Origin: Gongronella butleri
Lineage: Eukaryota; Mucoromycota; Mucoromycetes; Mucorales; Cunninghamellaceae
Direction: 5' to 3'
NCBI GenBank assembly: GCA_025201375.1
Contig: JAIWZP010000003.1
Coordinates: forward strand, 930,001 to 994,000
Length of the DNA: 64,000 nucleotides
Below the pieces are notes generated by a model that saw only the letters and a program-made list of their open reading frames with translations, was not told the origin of the DNA and searched no databases. Positions 46,159 to 59,551 of the stretch are shown piece by piece. The translations under genes were made by a program, and so were the position numbers. How positions within the stretch are numbered: the first letter of the stretch is position 1; every line of letters begins with the position of its first letter.

Positions 46159-47099
46159 ATGACCTGCATAGACTCCACTCCTTTCCCGCCCTTTGCTGCG
46201 AATACGACACTGAATCACGTGCCCCTTCAATCAATCATGACCAATGGCCTCCCAGCCCCTGTTGCCAGCAAGCCTGTCTCTTCCATTACGACGACGACAA
46301 CCACCCATGCTGCGCCAGCTGCCGCTGCTGCTGCTCCGCAATTGGTCATTCATCAAAAGGATTACGTGAACCAGCTTGTCGGTAAAGAAATTCGTTGCTT
46401 CCCACCCTATCTGTGTATCCGTGGCACAGACCAATTTCTCATCCGACGCCCGTCTTTTTTTTTTTAACAGATATCGTTGCATTGACGCTGGAAAAGCTTT
46501 GGCCAAGTCCGTTGAAGGCTTCGAGCGATCCCACGACGACAACGACGACCGGCACGACCGCGCCGCTCAAGACATTTCTCCAACATTTGCTCAAACACTC
46601 GCGCACGACGCATTCGACGCTCCAATTGGCACTCTACTATCTTTTCCGCTGCAAAAGCCGTCTTCCGCTCGCGATGCAAGAACTCGACGTGCATGACCGT
46701 GCGTATGTCGTGTGCGGACGTCGCATGTTCCTAGCCAGCCTGATCTGTGCGCAAAAATTCCTGCAGGACAAGACTTACAAGAACAAGGCCTGGACCCAGA
46801 TCTCCGGCTTGCCCGTGCAGCAGATCACGCAGTCGGAACGAGTCTTTTTGTGGCTCCTCGATTACCGCCTCTACGTCAGCAAGGAAGCGTATGATCATTG
46901 GCTTGTCGCTGTGCAACACCAGCTTGGTATGGCTGGTGTCCTTGTCCGCAATGATCCTCCCCACTTTGAACAGCCCATTGCTACGCAGCAGCCAGTGCCT
47001 AATAAGCCCACGAAGCATGCTCTCCTTCCTACGCCTCCCAATGAGCCTTTGGATGATCATCACCATTTGCCTCCCAAGAAGAGACGCATCATGCCATGA
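46159..47099 (+). CDS. PCL-type cyclin (Pho85 cyclin family, Pcl/Pas1-like)
   Basis: Two exons (46159-46381, 46471-47099) give 283 residues. A Thr/Ala-rich N-terminus leads to a single cyclin box: STLQLALYYLFRCK, CGRRMFLASLICAQKFLQDK, WTQISGLPVQQI and VFLWLLDYRLYVS match the Pcl1/Pcl2/Pcl5 and S. pombe Pas1 type. These cyclins activate Pho85/CDK5-type kinases in cell-cycle start, polarity or nutrient responses. The C-terminus ends in PPKKRRIMP, a probable nuclear signal. A matching PHO85/CDK5-type kinase is encoded at 54703-56282. Confidence 0.85.
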
Positions 47100-48005
47100 G
47101 ATATACCTTTTTTTACTTCCGCCCCCATCCCCCAATGCTACTTGTTTGCATTGTCCCCCCCCCGTCTCCCAGCTCTTTCTTCTTCTCCTTGTTGTCCCAT
47201 GGACGCCAATTCTTCATTTTGCCAATGACAAAATATATTCCACCCTTCTCTTTCTTCCTATTCACCCATACGAGCTACTTACCACTAATCCTTTGTAAAT
47301 AAACGAAAAAGCCGGATTCCCCTTCACACTATCCTCCTCTTCCCCTCATCCTCCTTCCCTTTTGCTCTCCACTCCCTCTTTTTCGTTTTTTTTACTGTCG
47401 TAGGCATTGTAGGCATTTGTTGGCCCAAAAAAAAAAAAAAGTCCCAAAAAAAAAACCTCGTGGTATGTAGCAGGCCCAGGAACTGTGCCAAGAAGCACCT
47501 GATGTGGCAAAGTTCCAGTGCAAAGATGAATAAAAAAGGCAACTTTGTTGGAAATTGCGGCAATTGTGGATGAGCGAGAGTGGGCAGCGGTGCGAGTGCC
47601 AGAGAAATGACGAGAAGGGAGAGAGCGGGCTCTGAAATGATTGGTTCATCACATTTGCGCACACACTCAGACAAAAATCGCACTTCTTTCCCTCTTCTTT
47701 ACCTTTTTTTCAACTCTTTTTTTTCGTCGGCTGGACACTTTTTTTTTGTCATACCCACGGTCCCACTTCTCTTTGAACAAAAAGGTAGGGCAAGGCTTCC
47801 GAAGAAAGAGGACAACAGGTGGAAAAGCGCTTCAGAGCCGCCTGGACTTGAGGTGGAAAAAGGGCAACGTGCTCGTTTAAAGTGTCAAACGCCCGTTTTT
47901 TGCCGCACACACGCCCCGCGCACCGCCTTTTTCACGATATTCATCCAGTCTTGTTTGTTTTTTAGAACGCGCTGGTATTGTCACTTTTGCTTGCAGCTAT
48001 TTCCC
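47100..48005. other. Intergenic region between cyclin and ORMDL genes
   Basis: A TTGTAAATAAAC polyadenylation-like signal lies near 47293. The remainder, including A runs at 47427 and 47447 and a C/T-rich segment, holds no supported gene. Confidence 0.5.
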
Positions 48006-48757
48006 ATGTCGTCCGATAAAGAAAAAAAGGCTTTCCAGACACTGGATCAGAGCTCCATGCCCAACTTCAACTCGTCTTGGGTCAACTACAAGGGTGAGCT
48101 TTGTCTATTTTTTTTTTCCCGCGACGGGGCTCCTGACCGCCAATTTCTCCCCTCGATAAAAATAGGTGCGTGGTCCACGACCATCTTTGTGATTGTTGTG
48201 CTCAAGACGCTGTTCACCGTCATACCCTTCATTTCACCAGAAGCCAGCTGGACGCTGACGAATCTCACGTTCAATCTTGTAAGAAAAGAAAAAAAATGGA
48301 CAAAAAATGGACGATCACGCGGGTGCAGAGTCGGAAATAGGGACCCTGGGCCTCATATTGCTTCCTTTTTTCGCTTCTAGGGTCACTACATCATGTTCCA
48401 TTGGGTGCAAGGCATCCCGTTTGAGAACAATCAGGGTGCTTACGACGGATTGACACTATGGGAGCAGATTGATGGCGGTGTGCAATTCACGGCCACGCGC
48501 AAGTTCCTGACGGCCGTGCCAATTGTGCTGTAAGATTGGTTTTTTTTTTTTTGGCATGACCATGGGCATCTCACCGTGTGCACCTCTTTTTTTTATTTTT
48601 TGGCAGGTTCTTATTGAGCACGCATTACACGCACTATGATGTATTTTTATTCGCGGTCAATTTCGCCGCTTTGCTATGGGTCCTCGTCGCCAAATTGCCC
48701 ATCATGCACCGAGTACGCGTCTTTGGCATCAACAAGCTGGATTACGACATGGATTGA
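48006..48757 (+). CDS. ORMDL-family regulator of sphingolipid synthesis (Orm1/2)
   Basis: Four exons (48006-48093, 48166-48278, 48381-48529, 48607-48757) encode 166 residues. The ORMDL core is plain: [71 protein letters not shown] and [15 protein letters not shown], with four hydrophobic segments. Orm proteins sit in the ER membrane and inhibit serine palmitoyltransferase. The N-terminal tail before the core is short (about 25 residues) with scattered serines, and the multi-serine kinase-target cluster of yeast Orm1/2 is not obvious. Confidence 0.93.
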
Positions 48758-49273
48758 TTCCCCTTGCTCCCCGTCCCACCTCCCTCTTTGAATGGACACT
48801 CCCGTTCGACCTTTTTTTTTTCTCGTGTGTCCACGTTTCTCTCTTGATTTGATTTGTTTTTAGCATGATTCCCCCCCCCCTCTTCACACTTGTCTCGCTT
48901 ACTTTTTGCTTGGACCCGACTCTCATTTTTTTCTTTTTTTTTTTTTTTTTTTTGGCTCGTCGTTGACGCCTTTCTCTTTTCGCCCCTCGCCCCCTTTATT
49001 CTTTTGTAAATACAACTCTAGGATTTCTAATAATAAAAAAAAGTGGCATCCCAACACATCTTGCACCCCTTTTTTGGTTGGAACAACGTGGCATTTCGGA
49101 GACTCAGGCCAAGCGCAGGGCAAATGAGATTTGAGGCGCTCTTGCCGACCGGATAAAATTACAGATTGCGCGAATCTGGGCCACGGGCGGCGAGTTCATC
49201 CCGCGGGGCTACGGGCTGTGTTCCTTTGTTTCCATTCTTTTCTTTTTATTCGCTTGGCACCCGCCCCCCACAT
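48758..49273. other. Intergenic region between ORMDL and L2HGDH genes
   Basis: A TAATAATAAAA polyadenylation-like stretch lies near 49029-49039. No gene is supported. Confidence 0.5.
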
Positions 49274-50594
49274 ATGCTACGCTCCCTTTCAACGCCGGTC
49301 TCGGCCGCCGTGGCGCGCCCCTTGGTGCGCCGACGCTTCTCCACGCAGCCTGCGCTCGAAATAGACAACGTGGTTGTTGGCGCCGGGGTCGTTGGTCTTG
49401 CCCTTGCACGCCGCCTCGCCATCGCGCGCCCAGACGAAACCACTCTTTTGCTCGAGAAAAACACGCGCGTTGGCGAGGAAACGAGGTAAGAAATTAAAAA
49501 AAAGTGGCTGGATGCGGCTGGGGGCATGGTGTGTGCGCAGAGAAACCATGGGGACAAAAGCAATGGTGCGTAGCCCATCATCGGCTCTCGTCTGTTTTCT
49601 CTTATTTTTTTTTTTGACGGACGAATTGCGCAGCTCTCGCAATAGCCAGGTGATTCACGCGGGTCTGTACTACCCCGAGACCAGTCTCAAGACCAAATTG
49701 TGTATCCAGGGCAAGATCGCTCTGTACGAGCTGCTGGAGCGTGCGCAGCTGCCCTACCGCAAGGTTGGCAAGTGGATTGTGGCGCAGGACGACGCGCAGT
49801 GCGCGTATCTGGCGCAGCTACACGAAAAAGCGCAGCGGCTCGGTGTGCCCACGTACTTTTTGGACAATGCTGCGCACCAGACCACGGAGCCTCTGGTCAA
49901 GGCGCAGGCCATCCTTGTGTCGCCTTCCACGGGCATTGTCGACGTGCACAGGCTCCTGGACTATCTTGAGCAAGACTTCCAGGACCAAAACGGCATCCTT
50001 GCGCTTGCAACGCCCGTCACAGGCATCACACGTCAAACGTCGGGACTTTTTGAGCTTGCGACACCCGACGCAACCGTCGTGGCACGCCGTGTGTTCAACA
50101 GCGCAGGTTTATACGCAGATCAGGTCAGCAACATGGTGCTCCCAGGCAAGTATAAGCTGCATTACGCGCGCGGCCACTATTACACGACGCCCGGCCTGGC
50201 CATGTCACGCCTGATTTACCCATGCCCTGAGAAAAACCTCGCCGGACTAGGCACACATCTGACCATGGACTTGGCCGGCCAAGTGCGCTTCGGTCCCGAC
50301 GTGCAGTACATCGACTCGCCCACGGATTATGACGTGCCCGAGGACCCACCGCAAGAATTTTTGCCCGCCATCCAGCGATACCTTCGCGTCGATGACAGCC
50401 TGCGACTGCTGCCCGACTATGCGGGCATCCGGCCCAAACTGGCTGCGCCAGGCGAATCGTTCCGTGACTTTGTCATCCAGCACGAAAAGGACGACGACAT
50501 GCCCGGATTTTATACCTTGATTGGCATTGAGAGCCCTGGTCTGACAAGCTCCTTGGCCATCGCTGATTATACGGTTAATTTGATTGACGATTAA
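49274..50594 (+). CDS. L2HGDH: L-2-hydroxyglutarate dehydrogenase-like FAD oxidoreductase
   Basis: Two exons (49274-49485, 49634-50594) give 390 residues. The first 25 are rich in Arg, Ser and Ala with no acidic residues (MLRSLSTPVSAAVARPLVRR), a probable mitochondrial targeting peptide. Next comes an FAD-binding VVGAGVVGLALARRLA (G36, G38, G41). SRNSQVIHAGLYYPETSLKT matches the family block SRNSGVIHAGIYY, and LLPDYAGIRPKL plus GIESPGLTSSLAIA close the FAD site. The enzyme would oxidise L-2-hydroxyglutarate to 2-oxoglutarate, a metabolite-repair reaction. It is shorter than the human enzyme by about 70 residues, so other L2HGDH/LhgO-type substrates remain possible. Confidence 0.85.
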
Positions 50595-50999
50595 ACTATG
50601 TACTGTGCACTTGTACTTTTTTATTTGAAAATGCATAATGTAAAGAAGAAAAAGCGCAATTCTCCTTTCTCCATTTCAGAATCTCTACAACAGTATGATA
50701 CAACACTGTAGGTGCGTATGATATGATACTGTAGGTACAGAGTTTCCACTGTTCATATGCGCGCCGCTGAAATGTTTTTGCACGCACAGAGGATTTTTTT
50801 ACCTGCGAATATGATAAAAAAAGAAACGCACTCCAATGTTGTATGATACCATTGGCGCGCACCGCGTCATCAATCCACGCAAATTCAGGTCTCGAAGGGT
50901 GTGTGCTAATTTACAGTAATTTTCAGGGCACGCGAATATTTATTTCGTACAGTACAGTACAAAAAAAAGGAAACTACAGTATGATATGAGCACAGTAAC
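50595..50999. other. AT-rich intergenic sequence with TATGATAC/ACTGTA words
   Basis: Words of the GTATGATA and ACTGTAGGT type are dense at 50690-50745 and 50845-50995. No gene is supported. Confidence 0.55.
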
Positions 51000-51246
51000 C
51001 AGACATTCGATCTGTCGTCAGCCCAACGCGTTCGACATGTGTGATGTGTGCCACGGCGTTCGATTTGTGTGACCACCGCATTTGACTTGTGCGACCACCA
51101 CGGAGTTCGACTCACTACTTGCCCCGTTGCCCGGCGTTCGACTCGTTTACCCCACGTTCGACTCGTTTGCCTGGCGTGCGTTCGACTCGTTTTCCTGGCG
51201 TTTGACTCACTTTGTACTGTACCGCGCGCGTTCGACTCACTTTACA
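51000..51246 (+). repeat. Degenerate minisatellite with GTTCGACTC core
   Basis: About ten imperfect units of 20-30 bases each carry a GTTCGA-like core. Five keep the exact nonamer GTTCGACTC, at about 51105, 51136, 51157, 51180 and 51229. Typical units read CGTTCGACTCGTTTGCC. The nonamer satisfies the Pol III B-box consensus GWTCRANNC. Confidence 0.65.
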
Positions 51247-51250
51247 GTAC

Positions 51251-52286
51251 ATACTGCACAGTGCCCTAGCAAAAAAAACTTCACAACTCCCTAATGCCCT
51301 GCAGTGCGAGGTGTCAAGTTTATCGCTTTAATCTGTTCTGAATTGATCAATAATGACTCCAATGGCATGAAATTTCGTAGGAACAATGGTTTAAAAGTAT
51401 AAAAATGATTCTAAAATTATGAAGTGGATATAATAAGTGGACTTTGAAATAGACTAAAAAAGGGGTACCTGACGCGTCACGCGACGCGACGCGTACCTAC
51501 ACACATAAAATGGCATGTGGGGATGAATTGACATTATGAATCACTATCTCCAAATTTTACAAGACAAACATATTGTTGCTTGATTATATTCTGTGAATCC
51601 ATTACATGGTACGTGTATCAGAGCAGAGCTGAGCTCGACAAAAGAAAAAATATCACCGTGGCGCGTCACGTGCCAGACGCGTCTGGAATAGCGATTTTCA
51701 CCTCTGGCAACTAGTTTTAATCAATTTTTTGGTTTGAAATTTCCGTAATTATTTAATATTGAAGGGCCGGAACAGGATATTATTGATTAGTTGTGATTAT
51801 GTCAGCCAGTTAGAGGACAACGATTATATTAAGGAAATCGCGGCTTATGACGCGTCTAACGCGTCACAGTGGTTATTTTACGTTTGCCGAGCTCAGCTCT
51901 GCTCTGATACATGTACCATGTAATGGATTCACAGAATATAATCAAGCAACAATATGTTTGTCTTGTAAAATTTGGAGATACTGTAGTGATTCATAATGTC
52001 AATTCATCCCCACATGCCATTTTATGTGTGTAGGTACGCGTCGCGTCGCGTGACGCGTCAGGTACCCCTTTTTTAGTCTATTTCAAAGTCCACTTATTAT
52101 ATCCACTTCATAATTTTAGAATCATTTTTATACTTTTAAACCATTGTTCCTACGAAATTTCATGTCATTGGAGTCATTATTGATCAATTCAGAACAGATT
52201 AAAGCGATAATTAAACTTGACACCTCGCACTGCAGGGCAATAATAGGGAGTTTTGAACTTTTTTTTGCTAGGGCACTGTACAGTAT
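51251..52286. mobile_element. Long inverted-repeat (foldback/MITE-like) element
   Basis: The left arm, from ATACTGCACAGTGCCCTAGC, matches the reverse complement of the right arm, ending GCTAGGGCACTGTACAGTAT. Pairing is nearly perfect for about 390 bases (to about 51640 and from about 51890), then continues with mismatches to a core of roughly 130 bp. Each arm contains several ACGCGT or GACGCG words and the motif GAGCAGAGCTGAGCTC. No protein is encoded. The right end abuts TA, the left CA, so a TA target typical of Tc1/mariner-derived elements is possible but unproven. Confidence 0.75.
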
Positions 52287-52366
52287 TTTCATTTAAAAAA
52301 CGAATCCTCATACTGTACTGTACAGTATACAGTAGGTACTGTATACAGTACAGTGCTCCGTACTGT

Positions 52367-53840
52367 AAAAAAGCATGTTTTTCAAACTTTGCCGGCTTGC
52401 TGTGCCTCCAGAAATTTTTTTACAGCCTAGCTGCACGCGGATGAAAGTCGCGTCAGGGGTTGATGAACTCTAGTAGTACAGTAGCCTGTGCGAAGGATGG
52501 ATCCGCCCGATTTTTTGAATCTGCAAATTCCAAAAACACAAATGTTGACGTATTTTTCATTTTTCTCGCCATCTACATGGTCGATCCCGCTCAAAATAGT
52601 CCCATCATCGCAGTCAACGCAAATTTTGTAACAAAAAAGCTTAAACCCCCAAAGCGCTACGACCACTTTTGAAAAATTCAGGGGTCACACATTTCAATCT
52701 CAGAAAATGCCAAATTTGAGAAAAATTGAACTCCGAGTGATCAATGCATCCCAAACAGGTAATTCCGACAATTTGCTATTGTCACACAAAATGGCAGGTC
52801 GCCTCAACTTAAGAAAAATGCCCCCAGAGTCACGCATGAACGGCGATCGACTGAGAAAATTACCTACTTTAGGCAAGTTTTTTTTTTGCAAAAATTTAAG
52901 GTTTGACACTTCCAAATTAAAGTGGTGGATTGCATGGAATTTTTATTTTTTATTTTTTTATTTTTTTATCGTACGTATTTTTTTTTATTTTGCACATACT
53001 GTACATTTTGTAATTTTTTGCGCTGATTGACTGGGCTGTGGTGGTGGCGTGAGGCTTGCTTGCTGGTGAAATGACCGATCCAATATAAAAGTTACTAAGC
53101 CCAAGCTACTGTAGCGCGATGATGCAAGTAGTGATCCCATTATTATGATAGATACAGTACTTTGTTGCTCCCTTGTTTGTTAGCAAAACTGGAATAAAAC
53201 TTACAGTACAGGTTTACGTATTAAAGACAGCTGTCGAGCAAATCTCGATCAAAGTTCTTGATGAAAAAGTGGATTTTCTTTGCGAGTTTTAGCCATCCAT
53301 CTCTGAAACTGGTCTCATTCGATAGAAATTCTACAGTAATCAACATCTTGTGCCTTCGACACGTTAAAAGCGCCGTGTGCTGTCCATTCCGTTGCCGAGA
53401 ACATCGATACTGTAGGTTGAAATTTTTTGAAATGTTTGAATGGCTTTCACAAGCGTGTAAAGTACATGTACAGTATGATACTGAGTTGTACAAAGGTGCG
53501 TCACGCATCGGGTAAACTGGAAATGACGACGCCCAAACAACCCGACTGATTGGAATGATGCAAGTTTCATTGAGATCGAAGAAAAATTTGATCAAGGCAG
53601 TGCCAAATTGTGAAAATGTCAATGTTATCTTGAGGTTTCTCCGTCTTGTTATTACTGTAAAAAAAAGTACGTACGCGGAAATATCCTTCTTCTGCAAAGG
53701 ATTATTGGAGGGACTATCCAAGTGCAGTGGTGGTTCGTACTGTCAATTTTAATATGATACTGTATTGGTGGTTTTGTTACTGTAAAAATCTTTGAAATAA
53801 AAAAGATCGCCACAACATTTTCAAAATTGTCGGCAAGCAA
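52367..53840 (+). repeat. Dispersed repeat family 2, uninterrupted copy
   Basis: This is the longest copy, about 1.45 kb, collinear with 22229-22899 plus 29570-30680. It shows what the site looked like before the retrotransposon and the CTCG-rich element inserted there. Several TACTGTA words, absent from the other copy, lie inside it (for example near 53405 and 53470). No intact protein is encoded; a minus-strand frame at 53221-53721 is not kept in the other copy. Confidence 0.7.
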
Positions 53841-54702
53841 CTCGGCTGGCTGGTCTCTGTTTTTTTATCATTCTTGAAAATACAATAAATACTGTATGAT
53901 ACTGTACAACTGTATCATACCGGTAAACGCGCGAAAATGACTACTGTAAATATCATAGTACGTACTGCTTTGGCAATGGGCCAATGGCCCAACCATGCCT
54001 TGTTTTGGAGGTCAGCTTGAATTTGCACAACAATTTTGTGAAATTGGCGATTGCCTCCTCGACAACGGCCTGATAGATCGACTTCCGGTTTGCACTTTTT
54101 TCATGAAAAAAGTGACACGATCCCACCAGCCCACCACCACCATTGCTTTCGCGACGCAGAACCTGTACGGTATACGTAGTACTGTATGATACAGTAATAA
54201 ATCGCGCGTGCTGCGTGGTGGCATGCGCGCTGGCATCGTTTTCTTGATTTTGATCCAGATTGGCACGAACAGACTGGATCGGCCTCTGCTGCTACAAGGT
54301 GGCGTTGTTCCTGGCGTCTGAATGGTGCAAATTAAACGCGGTGTGTGCGTGTGTCGTCGTGAAAAAGGGGGGAGTCGAGAGCGGCAAGATTTCGCGTTTT
54401 GGCACTGCGCATTGCTTGCGCATACTGGGACGACGCATGTCAAATCCCCGATGGACTGCGCGTACGCAAGCTGTCCGGGAAGAAAGGCGGGTCGTGATGC
54501 CAATTACTGGAAAGAAAAATTACAATATGATAGGGATTATTGACATGAGCGCATGACGTGGGATGCGTGGCGAAAAAGGCGGCGAGTCGGTCTTGGAAAT
54601 CTGCCACCTTTTTTTTTTTTTTTTTTTTTTTTGCGCCTCCCATGTTTTTTGACCGTCTCGCTCTTTTTCTTTCTTTCTTTACTCCTTTACGTGTCTCTGC
54701 CG
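53841..54702. other. Intergenic region upstream of the CDK gene
   Basis: TATGATAC/ACTGTA words are dense at 53890-53960 and 54165-54200. A run of about 22 T residues at 54611-54632 precedes the C/T-rich leader of the kinase gene. No gene is supported. Confidence 0.5.
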
Positions 54703-56282
54703 ATGGACAAATATCAGGTATTTTAAGAAATATACAAAATATGCGCTGGGCGTAACGGGATGGCTAATACGCCCTCGTCTCTTTAGAAAATAGAAAAGCT
54801 CGGCGAGGGTACGGACGAACATCAACGCACCAACATGGACCCAGTCGACGACGTTTTGCGCTTATATTTTTCTTTTTTCGTTTTGTTGCCTTGATAGGTG
54901 CCTATGGTATTGTATACAAGGCTCAGAATAGGGAGACGAACGAGGTCGTTGCACTGAAGCGTATCCGCTTGGACAATGAAGAAGAAGGCGTACGTTTAGT
55001 AGAGTCAAAAGAGGCGACAATGCGCGAATGCCGTGAATTGATACTTTTTTTTCATTTTCACAGGTGCCATGCACCGCCATCCGCGAGATTTCGTTGCTAA
55101 AAGAGCTGAGGCATCCCAACATCCTCAGGTAGGGGTGCTCATGTGATGGGTGTGGGTAGGCGGCGGAGAGGCTGCGCCATGGTTGCTCACCTCCTATTTT
55201 TTTTTATTGATTTCCAGACTCTATGATGTGCTCCACAAGGAGCGCAAGCTGATCTTGGTGTTTGAATACCTTGATTCTGATCTGAAAAAGTTCCTAGACA
55301 GCAATGGCGGTGACATTGATCCTTGGACCATCAAGGTACCAATGGACAAAAGCAATGATGATCGCCCGACACTGACGTTTTTTATTTTAAAAATCAGCAA
55401 ATGATGTACCAATTGCTCAAAGGCATCGCCTTTTGCCACTCACATCGTGTATTGCATCGAGTAAGCACTTGACAAGAGTGAGGAAAAGACGAGTGACTGA
55501 CGATCGTTGCTCATTGAAATAGGACTTGAAGCCGCAAAACCTGTTGATCAGCAAGAAAGGCGAGCTCAAGCTTGGTGATTTTGGCCTTGCGCGCGCGTTT
55601 GGGATCCCTGTGCGCAATTACTCGCGCGACGTGGTGACGCTGTGGTACCGCGCGCCGGACGTCCTCATGGGGTCCAAGCAGTATTCGACGTCGATCGATT
55701 TGTGGTCGGCCGGCTGCATCTTTGCCGAAATGGCGTCGGGCAGCCCACTATTCCCTGGCATTTCCGTGGCCGACCAGCTGCAGTGCATCTTCAAGATCCT
55801 TGGCACGCCCACCGAGGACACTTGGCCGCGCGTGTCGCAAATCCCAGAGTATAAAGTAGGCCACATCCACGCGTCTATGCGTCTCGAAGCGCGATTCTCA
55901 CCATCTTTTTCTTTAAACTTTTTCCGTGCAGCCTGATTTCGAAATGTTTGCACCGATACCATTAGAAAATCTGCTCACCAAGCTGGATGCCACGGGCATT
56001 GATCTACTAAAGGTAAAAAAAAAAAAAAAAGAGTGCATTTCATTGTATTCACACGCCGACGCGTTTTTTTTATAGCAATTGCTCGCGTACCCCCCTGATC
56101 AACGCATCAATGCGACGGATGCCCTGGAGCGTAAGCCAATTGGAGCAAGAGGCAATCATGCTTGCGCGTCGACCGTCTTACCCATTTTTTTCTCAATAGA
56201 TCCTTACTTTGATGAATTGCGGCAAAAGGAGACAAGCGCTGATCATCTGCCGATCCGCAAGCAGGCCAAGGCATCCACCTAG
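54703..56282 (+). CDS. PHO85/CDK5-type cyclin-dependent kinase
   Basis: Ten exons (54703-54717, 54787-54808, 54898-54989, 55064-55128, 55218-55335, 55398-55460, 55523-55855, 55932-56012, 56076-56130, 56200-56282) encode 308 residues, a complete kinase domain. Visible are [14 protein letters not shown]-site K33, the cyclin-binding helix PCTAIRE (45-51), HRDLKPQN (D126) and DFG (144-146). [11 protein letters not shown] follows, then [20 protein letters not shown], which is the CDK5/Pho85 signature; S159 takes the place of the T-loop threonine of Cdc28-type CDKs. PCTAIRE instead of the usual PSTAIRE is notable. The likely partner is a PCL cyclin such as the one at 46159-47099. With ten exons it is one of the two most intron-dense genes in the window. 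Confidence 0.92.
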
Positions 56283-56390
56283 GCGTGCGCGCACTCTTTG
56301 CGTGCTTCTTCCATGACAGATTATCTTTTCACACACACACACACTTTTTCATCGATTAAATCATTTTTTATAATTCATTCCGCGAATATT

Positions 56391-57269
56391 CTAAGAGGAG
56401 GCGGGAGGTTCGGCGTCGTCTGGGTTGCCTGTGCCGCCCAAGGACAGCTTGACCTGGTCGAGCAACATCTTTGTGACGATTTGGCGCAATTCTTCCTCGT
56501 CCTCGACGCCGCCATTGTCCTGTATCCTCATCATGACTTGCTCGACCTGCGCGGCAAAGGCCTCGTCAGCCTCGCCATCGTCGGCAAACGTGGCCTCGAG
56601 CGACGATGTCTCTGCGACGGCCGCGGCCAAGGCTTCATCCTCGGTGTCAAGCGTTTCGTGCGTGATGTCGGCCAGTAATTGCGCAACGTCCTTCCAGCCC
56701 TCATCCCACGCATTTTGCGCGGGGCTGATGCCTTCGTCATTCTTGTGCTCAGCAGACGCGCCGCGATCCAGCATGAATTTGGCCATATCGACCGACTCGC
56801 ACACGTACAATGGCGTGTCCTTGTCCGAATCCTCCACATTGATGTCGCCACCGTGGTTCAACAGGTACTCGAGCACCTCCTTTTGATTGTACGAGACCGC
56901 GGCATGGCTAAATAATAAAAAGGAAAATCGCATAAACAAACGGTCAATTGGCCCGTATTTTCACTTGCACACGCCCTGATCTCGGTATCCAAGGCTTGCT
57001 TACATGGGTGTATAGCCGAATTCGTCCTTGCCGTTGGGATCAACACCTTCTTCCAATAGCATCTACAATACGCCCGACATGAGCAACGTCAAACTGCGTT
57101 TTTACCAGTTTTTTTTTTGTTTTTTTTTACCTTGACTCTGTCCAATTGGCCGTCACCTATTAGAGATCCAAGCTCTATCATCAGTCTATGCCCTACAGGA
57201 CCACACGACACAACCTTACTTACCAGCAGCCACCCAGATATTATCGCTCGTAGACGTCGCTTTCACCAT
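56391..57269 (-). CDS. Ankyrin-repeat protein
   Basis: Four exons on the minus strand (57269-57224, 57156-57131, 57062-57004, 56907-56391) encode 215 residues. After NIWVAAGDGQLDRVKMLLEE come two or three ankyrin repeats (DEFGYTPIHAAVSYNQKE and DSDKDTPLYVCESVDM, then a third weaker one with DRGASAEHKN). An acidic C-terminal half follows, with a predicted helix near QVEQVMMRIQ. Similar small fungal and S. pombe ankyrin proteins exist without a firm function; protein binding is all that can be said. Two acceptors are possible for exon 2; the one chosen restores the family sequence AAGDGQLDRV. It converges with the CDK gene 108 bases away. Confidence 0.82.
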
Positions 57270-57468
57270 TTTTGTAACAAAAATGAAAGAAAAGCAGAAT
57301 TTCAACCGCAGCTTCCTTTTACGTTTTTGCCCTTTTTCTCTTTTGTACACGGGGCACGAGCCAGAAGCAAACCTTTTTTTTTCAAATGACATGTGAGGGA
57401 AGAAATCGCTGCGCGAGAGAATAATGAATTGATGAATGGGGGATGAGGTATGATATCACGTTTTATTT

Positions 57469-59551
<2,083 letters not shown>

